IMG/VR virus record: IMGVR_UViG_3300024999_000030
Location: 186,001-250,000 of that record
Reading direction: 5' to 3' (one strand)
Origin: a virus
Length of the DNA stretch: 64,000 nt
Shown here: positions 58,319 through 64,000 of the stretch, in pieces
Layout: every line of letters begins with the position of its first letter
Position numbering within the stretch: position 1 is the stretch's first letter
Notes under the pieces: model-generated
Database searches by the model: none
What the model was told of the DNA's origin: nothing
Seen by the model: the letters and a program-made list of their open reading frames with translations, nothing else
Position numbers and translations under genes: made by a program

Positions 58319-58746
58319 TGGTTAAAAGGGGACAGGCTGTTCCTGGAGCCAGGGTAGTAGTCAAAGACATGTTAAGAAAAAGTATTTTTACATGGGAACC
58401 ACCCCAACCTAATAAATTTCCAGTTCTTAAAGGAGCTGCAGATGCCTTTGGGGGTGGGTGGGAAGTTTCCGCTGGAGATGTTCTTGAAATTTTAGATCCA
58501 GTTTCTAAAATTACATCTGGTGAATGGAGCGTTAGTAGTCGCAATGGATGTTGGTATAAAGATTCTATTCAAGTGGTTCCCGTTAGAATTATATCTCATC
58601 TTAACGAGACCCTTCCTGTTTTTCATGATGGATTTGCATATTGGCAGGACATATATAGAGGAACCGACTTAATATTTTCACCACCTAACTGTTCGGTTGA
58701 AACCAACTGTCCGATTGAAACTAATGGAAAGGATAGAAATGATTGA
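58318..58746 (+). CDS. Hypothetical 142-residue protein
   Basis: TAATG coupling. Beta-rich with VVVKDMLRKSIFTW and GDVLEILDPVSK, possibly an SH3-like fold. No family recognised. Confidence 0.55.
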   Translation: MVKRGQAVPGARVVVKDMLRKSIFTWEPPQPNKFPVLKGAADAFGGGWEVSAGDVLEILDPVSKITSGEWSVSSRNGCWYKDSIQVVPVRIISHLNETLPVFHDGFAYWQDIYRGTDLIFSPPNCSVETNCPIETNGKDRND

Positions 58747-59392
58747 AAAAAACTGGTCCTTAGATAAGACCACTACGGTTAAAAAAGTTATCGCTGAAAT
58801 TTCCACAACTATCTTCAACGAAGTTAATACTTTTATTGCGGATGATAACGGGCTTAATACTAAAAAGAAAATCATTGATTTTATTACTAACGCCCTAAAG
58901 GAAGAGGACTTTGTTACCGTAGAATATGTGAGGGCTGGTTGTACCGTAGCCTATAACATTTCTAAAACCTATGGTAATAGAATTACTTTTAGTAGTGCTT
59001 TTGATTTTCCCGTATCTCAAACGCTAGAGAATGCTGGGTCCTATTCTCTGAAGTTTGATTTGGATGAACAATCTATTTGCGTTGATACTTCCAAGGCCAA
59101 TGGGGTCATTCAACTGTACGGGGCCATCAATGGTATGATTGAAAGTATGTCTTCTTTTAACTCTGGAACATCAGCCCCAGCCAAGGTTAGTGAACTCTAT
59201 AAAATTATGGAGGGCGGCGGGTTTGCTCTTGAAGGAGATAAAACCTGGGCAAAGAAATGGAAGACTGAATACGGACCCATCACCCTTCATCTCGATTATA
59301 AAAATGATTTAAGTTCTCTCACAGAACAAGATGTATCTGCTGCACAGTTAATCACCACTATTCTTGAAACATTGGGGAATAACAATGGGTAA
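58739..59392 (+). CDS. Hypothetical 217-residue protein
   Basis: Start overlaps the previous stop. Helical N-terminus, strands in the middle (SYSLKFDLDEQSICVD), and a mixed C-terminus. It matches its neighbours in codon use. Confidence 0.55.
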   Translation: MIEKNWSLDKTTTVKKVIAEISTTIFNEVNTFIADDNGLNTKKKIIDFITNALKEEDFVTVEYVRAGCTVAYNISKTYGNRITFSSAFDFPVSQTLENAGSYSLKFDLDEQSICVDTSKANGVIQLYGAINGMIESMSSFNSGTSAPAKVSELYKIMEGGGFALEGDKTWAKKWKTEYGPITLHLDYKNDLSSLTEQDVSAAQLITTILETLGNNNG

Positions 59393-59693
59393 GAAAAATG
59401 AAATCAAACCCCTAGACGAAGAGAAAACTACAGTTAATGGAGTTGAAATTATTTTTCAAAAGTTTCAAGACATTTCTAATATATATTTTTGTAGTGAATG
59501 TTCCACTTTCATTCGTCCCGATGTTGAAGCTGGCGAATTCTTTTGGTACTCCCCAATGACCGGCGGAGTATTATGCGGAAGCGGAGACTGCAAAGAAAAA
59601 CACATGGAAAAGATTATAGAAAAAGCTAAAGAGGCTGAAGAAATTGATCTTACTAAAGAAGATGATGAAGCTTCGGAGGATGATGATAAGTAA
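59385..59693 (+). CDS. Zinc-ribbon protein with acidic tail
   Basis: 102 residues. FCSECSTF and a later LCGSGDC form a metal site, and the last 25 residues are nearly all Asp/Glu. Confidence 0.6.
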   Translation: MGKKNEIKPLDEEKTTVNGVEIIFQKFQDISNIYFCSECSTFIRPDVEAGEFFWYSPMTGGVLCGSGDCKEKHMEKIIEKAKEAEEIDLTKEDDEASEDDDK

Positions 59694-59818
59694 ATAAATT
59701 ATATCTCACTTATCTTTTTGTAGTTAATCCATTAAAAATTCACAAATCGGTTTACATAATCGTTTCAACCAACCCTAACAAATGTAACTGTCCGGTAACA
59801 CTCAAAGGAGAAAAACCA

Positions 59819-60919
59819 ATGAAGATGAATATTGAAGACGCCAAGGCCGCTATTAAATCTCTCGACATCACTATCCCTGTATTCTTGTGGGGGCCTCCTG
59901 GTGTTGGTAAGTCGTCCCTCGTTCACCAGCTCGCACAAGAGGTGGGTATGGGCTTTAAGGATGTTCGTCTCACCACTATTGATCCAACTGATCTTCGTGG
60001 TTTGCCTTACATTCATGAAGGGCGAGCTTATTGGGCTAACCCCGTAATTCTTCCTCAGCGCGCTGACAAGGAGCACGGTATTAAAGGAGATGAGGAGTGC
60101 GGTTATTTGCTTCTGGATGAATTGAACTCTGCTCATACCACGATTCAGGCTGGCGCTTATCAGCTTGTTCTTGATCGTAAAGTTGGTGAGTATGTTCTTC
60201 CTGACGGCTGGCGTATTATTGCTGCTGGTAACCGAGAGGAAGATCGTGGTGTTACTTTCCAAATGCCCCGTCCTCTTCAAAATCGTTTCGTGCACATTGA
60301 GATTGAAGTTGATAAGAAGGTGTGGACTAACTGGGCTATGAAGGCCGGAGTGTCTCCTACTGTTATTGCTTTCATTGAGTCTCAGCCTGGTATGCTCAAC
60401 CCTTCCGATAAGGACAAAACGAAGAAGTCTTTCCCCACCCCGCGAACTTGGGAGTACACTAGCAAAATCATCAACACCGTAAAGAATGAAGACCTTCTTA
60501 TTCCGTTGCTTCAGGGCACCATTGGTGATGCTGCTTCTCATCAGTTTGTGAGCTTCTTGAAGTTGCGCCATAAGCTTCCTAACCTCGATAAGATTTTTGC
60601 CGGTAAACAGGAGCCTCTGCCCAGTGAAACTTCCTTGCAGTATGCTTTCTATGCTGCCCTGTGTGGTAAGGTTGATGACCTGGTGAAAGAACGCGGTATT
60701 GCTAAGCTCACGAAGGATGATAAGTTCATCGGTGGGCTTGTTTATTGTATCACTAAGCTGGAACGTGAGTTCGTTGAACTTATCGTTCGCCATCTGTCCG
60801 AGAGACAGGGCCAGTTGTTTGTGGCTCTCATCAAGGCGGCTCCCGACCTGGCCAAAGAACTCACCAAGATGTACGGTGAAATCATGACCGTGTCCATGAA
60901 ATTCGGTGGTGGAAAATAA
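59819..60919 (+). CDS. MoxR-type AAA ATPase
   Basis: 366 residues after AAAGGAG. WGPPGVGKSSLVHQLA (Walker A), GYLLLDELNSAHTTIQAGAY (Walker B), WRIIAAGNREEDRG (sensor 1) and MPRPLQNRFVHIEI (arginine finger region) define the class. MoxR ATPases remodel or load cofactors into proteins, usually with a VWA partner; the next gene supplies one. Codon use is GC-richer than average, suggesting strong expression. Confidence 0.9.
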   Translation: MKMNIEDAKAAIKSLDITIPVFLWGPPGVGKSSLVHQLAQEVGMGFKDVRLTTIDPTDLRGLPYIHEGRAYWANPVILPQRADKEHGIKGDEECGYLLLDELNSAHTTIQAGAYQLVLDRKVGEYVLPDGWRIIAAGNREEDRGVTFQMPRPLQNRFVHIEIEVDKKVWTNWAMKAGVSPTVIAFIESQPGMLNPSDKDKTKKSFPTPRTWEYTSKIINTVKNEDLLIPLLQGTIGDAASHQFVSFLKLRHKLPNLDKIFAGKQEPLPSETSLQYAFYAALCGKVDDLVKERGIAKLTKDDKFIGGLVYCITKLEREFVELIVRHLSERQGQLFVALIKAAPDLAKELTKMYGEIMTVSMKFGGGK

Positions 60920-60951
60920 TCTAATTAGGTGTTATATTTATCATGTGGGGT

Positions 60952-60969
60952 GGGCGAGAGTGGCTCGCC
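60952..60969 (+). terminator. Intergenic hairpin
   Basis: GGCGAG 60953-60958 pairs with CTCGCC 60964-60969 around AGTGG. No U-tract; attenuator or mRNA structure between the MoxR and VWA genes. Confidence 0.4.
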
Positions 60970-61011
60970 TATCCCAGTTATGTTTCAACTAAGTAGATAA
61001 GGAGGATTTAA

Positions 61012-62232
61012 ATGGCAGATTTTCTAGCTGGCAAGAGCGATTCAGAAATTGCGAAGATTAAGATTGCAGCTGCAAAACGTGAGGCGCATTCTAAATGTCC
61101 GTTCTTCGCCTTTCTTTTGTTTGCTCCCAACTATAAGGAAGCTCCAGATGAAATGTGGACTTCTGCTGGTGGGTCTCCAACGATGGCGACTGACGGAGAA
61201 AACATTTTCTATTCCGTTCAGTTCATTAAGGACATTCCGATTGATCAGTTAATCGGAGTTTTAGTCCACGAGGTTATGCATTGCGCTTTACTTCACATTG
61301 TTCGTAAGGGTGTGCGTGACCCACTCAAATGGAACATTGCTATTGACTATGCAACCAACGCTATTCTTCATAAGAACAATCTCAAGCTTCCCGCTGGCAC
61401 TTTGTTTGATGCAAAGTATAACGATAGAAGCGCTGAAGAGATTTATGTTGATGTCTCTAAGAACCCACCTGACATGAAAAAGGTTAAGATGTTTGATATG
61501 CATATGTTTGGCGAGGGGGATGGTGGCAACAATAAGAAAAATAATGGCGGAGGTCAGAACTCCAGTGAAAAATTTAAAGAGCAAATGTGGAAATCACATC
61601 TTGCTAACGCTGCTGTTCAGGCCCGCCAGCAGGGTAAGTTGCCCGCTGGGATGGAGCGTATTATTGAGGATGTTCTGGAAGATAAGGTTCCGTGGCAGCA
61701 AATGCTTTCCAGATATCTGAGCCCGTTTGCACTGAAGACTGATTTCACCTGGACTAAGCCCAATAAGAAGATGCTTCAGTTTGGTATTATTCTCCCTGGG
61801 TTCCAGTCTGAAAGCCTTGAAGTTGCTGTTGGTGTAGATACTTCCGGTTCCATTGGACCCAACGAGATTCAAACTTTCCTTAGTGAAGTTCAAGGCATCA
61901 TGAGTGTGTCTAAGAACTATACGATTCACATCGTTGGTTGTGATGCTCAAGTTGATGAGAAGGATTATCATATCATCACTGAGTGTAACTCCACTCTTCC
62001 CACAAAGCTCGGTGGTGGTGGTGGCACGGACTTTCGGCCCGTGTTTGATTTCTATGAGAAGAAGAATGTGCGCCCGGCCTGTTTAGTTTACTTTACTGAC
62101 GGCTATGGGACCTTCCCGAAGGAGCCTCCCGACTACGATGTTATCTGGTGCGTGGTTCCTGGTGGGGTTGGCCCCGACCAGGTTCCTTGGGGTGTTTACG
62201 TCCGGACTGAATTCGACAAGGACGAAGAGTAA
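61012..62232 (+). CDS. Zincin/VWA protein partner of MoxR (DUF2201-like)
   Basis: 406 residues after AAGGAGG. VLVHEVMHCALLH near 87 is a His-Glu-x-x-His zinc site, followed by WNIAIDYATNAIL. The C-terminal half is a VWA-like domain with VGVDTSGSIG (metal-dependent adhesion site), a Gly-rich GGGGGTDFRP and FTDGYG. This two-part build matches DUF2201 proteins, which are paired with MoxR ATPases in bacteria. Target unknown. Confidence 0.85.
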   Translation: MADFLAGKSDSEIAKIKIAAAKREAHSKCPFFAFLLFAPNYKEAPDEMWTSAGGSPTMATDGENIFYSVQFIKDIPIDQLIGVLVHEVMHCALLHIVRKGVRDPLKWNIAIDYATNAILHKNNLKLPAGTLFDAKYNDRSAEEIYVDVSKNPPDMKKVKMFDMHMFGEGDGGNNKKNNGGGQNSSEKFKEQMWKSHLANAAVQARQQGKLPAGMERIIEDVLEDKVPWQQMLSRYLSPFALKTDFTWTKPNKKMLQFGIILPGFQSESLEVAVGVDTSGSIGPNEIQTFLSEVQGIMSVSKNYTIHIVGCDAQVDEKDYHIITECNSTLPTKLGGGGGTDFRPVFDFYEKKNVRPACLVYFTDGYGTFPKEPPDYDVIWCVVPGGVGPDQVPWGVYVRTEFDKDEE

Positions 62233-62239
62233 GGAGATG

Positions 62240-62267
62240 AAAGAGGCCCCAGAAATGGGGCCTCTTT
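62240..62267 (+). terminator. Rho-independent terminator
   Basis: AAAGAGGCCCC 62240-62250 pairs perfectly with GGGGCCTCTTT 62257-62267 around AGAAAT. It closes the MoxR/VWA unit. Confidence 0.8.
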
Positions 62268-62280
62268 ACTGTTCCAAGAA

Positions 62281-62511
62281 ATGAATATTAAAAATAATTG
62301 GGCAACTAGATGTGGATATATACTTGAAATACCCTGGTATAAACATATATATTATTCTTTGAAAATACCCGCTACGATTGATTATGGATTTGTTTCTAAG
62401 TCTACCTGGCCCGGAAACCATAATATTGGATTTTATACAGTATATTATGATGGCTGGCATTGGACTTTTCATATTTTGAATTTTTATATTTCAGCGAGTG
62501 GATACGACTGA
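62281..62511 (+). CDS. Hypothetical 76-residue aromatic-rich protein
   Basis: Tyr/Trp/Phe-rich beta sequence with no SD. Its 3' end overlaps a minus-strand fragment by 21 bases. No family recognised. Confidence 0.45.
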   Translation: MNIKNNWATRCGYILEIPWYKHIYYSLKIPATIDYGFVSKSTWPGNHNIGFYTVYYDGWHWTFHILNFYISASGYD

Positions 62512-62673
62512 ATTGTCTGTTAGCCGGTCCATTAACCAGAAGATGGCTATGGGGATCGCGTAGACAAAGAGGAGTCCGTTAAAGACAGGGGCGCCCCCGA
62601 GGTCCTCGGACCAACCGAGCGGGTTCCGAAGCGCCAGGTCCACAAGAACGATATCCCCAGTAATGTTTAAATT
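62491..62673 (-). pseudogene. GC-rich fragment of a DUF2339-like membrane protein
   Basis: On the minus strand the frame reads GDIVLVDLALRNPLGW, then GGAPVFNGLLFVYAIPIAIF and MDRLTDN before a stop at 62493-62491. The NPL...G-x-P-x-x-N-x-LL-x-Y-x-x-P pattern resembles the repeated membrane segments of DUF2339 proteins. No start codon is present and the piece is far richer in GC than its surroundings, so it looks like a captured scrap of a cellular gene. On the + strand it is a gap without a gene. Confidence 0.5.
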
Positions 62674-62693
62674 TTAGAAAGGAAAAATAAAAC

Positions 62694-62882
62694 ATGTCTG
62701 ACCGGTTTATTTATAGTTCCACAGGAGCGGTTCGATACCGCGTTTCGGACCAAGGGGGTAGTATCTTTATATACAACGCTCAAGGTCAATTGGCGTACAG
62801 ATATGATAGAGCCACTGACACCACTTATGATGAGACAGGTAAGATAGCTATGCGTGGTTCTATTTTACCAGACCTAACATGA
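62694..62882 (+). CDS. Small beta-rich phage protein
   Basis: 62 residues with short strand repeats (AVRYRVSDQGGSIFIYNAQG, LAYRYDRATDTTYDETG). GAAAGGA upstream. Resembles small phage proteins of unknown role. Confidence 0.6.
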   Translation: MSDRFIYSSTGAVRYRVSDQGGSIFIYNAQGQLAYRYDRATDTTYDETGKIAMRGSILPDLT

Positions 62883-63076
62883 GAGCGATGTGGTGGGGGT
62901 ATCTTCATGAAAATGGAACCATCCAAGTGAAAAGATGGTTTGGTGATAATGCGGATTATACTAAAGATTGCCAAAACAATTCCTTTGTTAAGATAGTCAT
63001 ATCTCCATTTGTGGCAGAGAGCCGAGAGAAGGCTATACAGATTGTCATTGAAAAATTAGGATTGGAGAAAAAATAA
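62879..63076 (+). CDS. Small conserved phage protein
   Basis: 65 residues, ATGA overlap. MWWGYLHENGTIQVKRWFG and the SPFVAESREKA segment match a small protein found in many phages. Function unknown. Confidence 0.65.
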   Translation: MRAMWWGYLHENGTIQVKRWFGDNADYTKDCQNNSFVKIVISPFVAESREKAIQIVIEKLGLEKK

Positions 63077-64000
63077 TGCCTAAAACAGTAACCTGTTTTG
63101 CCTGCAAAGAATGTTTAGAAAACTATACAACTTTTAGAAAGGCAGCTAACTGTGAGAAAAAACACGCCACACAAAAAATAGCCGAACAATCTATAGAACA
63201 AGCATATAAAAATAAGCTGGCTATATCGGATGAGGTTAGACTTAATTCTTCTAGCCTTTGTGAAATAGAAATTAATTTAATTAAATGGATGGAAAAACAC
63301 CATAATCTTCGTTTATCTTTTAAACAAGGAATTGAATCCCTAACTATGGGATGGATAAGTAATTCTCATAATTTCCCCATCAATGGAAAAACTAATTGGT
63401 GCGGTGGGGAGGGGGGACCTAATGGCTACATTGGTTGGAACGGAGAAATCCGGGGTACTTTAAAATCTTTAAGTGGGAAACAATTCGAAAAATATGGTAT
63501 ATATGATATTCTTAGTGATCGTTTTGGTAACAACGAGGAAGCAACACTTAGGGGAATTAATTTAGGTTCCGGGGGCGGGTACAACGAATCTTTTACTTAT
63601 AATTGTAAAATATTTGTTGATGATTTTCCCATTTTAAAAGAAAAGGCTTCTTTAGTTATTACCCAATGGAAACTTAGAAAAAATTATAACAATGAGGTCA
63701 AAAGATTAGATGAAAGCTATCAATGTGGGGTGAAGGATTTATGTAAAATTAATCCTGATCATATGATAGCTGCAAATAGATTGGACAAAGTTGTTTATGA
63801 ACAAAAATTACTAGCCGACGAAAGAGAAAAATTGATAAATAAACTCGCTAATATTAAAGAAAATATTAAGAAACAAGTTCTTGCCGAAAATGAAAATATT
63901 TTACAACCTGACCCCAATAAATTTAAATTTCAATCAAAATTATTTGATGAACTAACTTATGACCTTAATTGTAATTATAATGTGGACTCGGCGTTGTCCG
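63076..64000 (+). CDS. Hypothetical protein, 3' end outside window
   Basis: Starts in TAATG overlap and stays open to the window edge (at least 308 residues). The N-terminus has CFACKECLENYTTFRKAANC, a Cys-rich zinc-like knuckle. A Gly-rich WCGGEGGPNGYIGW loop and long charged helices follow. No family recognised. Confidence 0.65.
   Translation, partial: MPKTVTCFACKECLENYTTFRKAANCEKKHATQKIAEQSIEQAYKNKLAISDEVRLNSSSLCEIEINLIKWMEKHHNLRLSFKQGIESLTMGWISNSHNFPINGKTNWCGGEGGPNGYIGWNGEIRGTLKSLSGKQFEKYGIYDILSDRFGNNEEATLRGINLGSGGGYNESFTYNCKIFVDDFPILKEKASLVITQWKLRKNYNNEVKRLDESYQCGVKDLCKINPDHMIAANRLDKVVYEQKLLADEREKLINKLANIKENIKKQVLAENENILQPDPNKFKFQSKLFDELTYDLNCNYNVDSALS

Noticed and set aside
59765-60793. 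Long minus-strand ORF of 342 codons
   Set aside because: It is antiparallel to the MoxR gene, whose Walker A, Walker B and sensor motifs are intact; the ORF is a codon-bias shadow.

Overview
The window looks like the accessory/early region of a large, AT-rich tailed bacteriophage, probably infecting a Gram-negative host. About 150 small, tightly packed genes all lie on the + strand. Stops and starts often overlap (ATGA, TAATG), Shine-Dalgarno (SD) sequences are usually strong, and most products are under 150 residues with no recognisable family. All three stop codons end genes, so the code looks standard. No capsid, tail, terminase, DNA polymerase or RNA polymerase gene is visible. A Gram-negative host is inferred from an OmpA-type peptidoglycan-binding domain, a signal-peptide-bearing beta-barrel-like protein, a lipoprotein and a membrane-anchored lytic transglycosylase.

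Layout. 1-10.4 kb: small unknown genes, a nucleotidyltransferase-like gene, a metallophosphoesterase and a long tandem KOW/SH3-like repeat protein. 10.4-13 kb: seven consecutive paralogues of a small four-cysteine family, called here CxxCPF. 13-19.3 kb: mixed small genes, including a dual-specificity-phosphatase-like protein and a DUF3307-like membrane protein. 19.3-21 kb: about 1.3 kb of structured non-coding DNA around one CxxCPF gene, ending in a 22-bp terminator-like hairpin. 21-33.7 kb: a polynucleotide-kinase-like protein, a kinase-fold protein, an acetyltransferase, more CxxCPF genes and many structured RNA leaders. 33.7-39.6 kb: an unusual operon with a coiled-coil protein, a PspA-like membrane protein, a solute-binding protein fused to OmpA, a beta-barrel-like protein and a NitT/TauT-type ABC permease and ATPase. 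39.8-42.1 kb: a PRPP-synthetase-like and NAMPT-like pair resembling the phage NAD+ reconstitution pathway NARP1. 42-50 kb: structured RNAs, a phosphoribosyltransferase-like gene and more CxxCPF genes. 50-54 kb: a second metallophosphoesterase, a HAD deoxyribonucleotidase-like protein, an isochorismatase-fold hydrolase, ClpP and the transglycosylase. 54-62 kb: a module with a nucleotidyltransferase-like protein, a classical AAA ATPase, a MoxR-type AAA ATPase and a zincin/VWA protein. The end holds small genes, a fragment on the minus strand that reads like a cellular membrane-protein gene, and a gene cut by the window edge.

Three themes stand out. First, about 25 CxxCPF genes are scattered over 40 kb, a lineage-specific expansion of unknown function. 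Second, structured RNAs are dense: intergenic gaps repeatedly fold into hairpins or pseudoknots close to the next ribosome binding site, and one three-part motif recurs three times. Third, the phage appears able to remodel host metabolism and envelope, with an ABC transporter tied to the cell wall, NAD+ reconstitution, and nucleotide- and phosphoribosyl-handling enzymes.

Several genes need a one-base shift to read through, mostly in homopolymers. These could be assembly indels, phase variation or real decay; reads are needed to decide.
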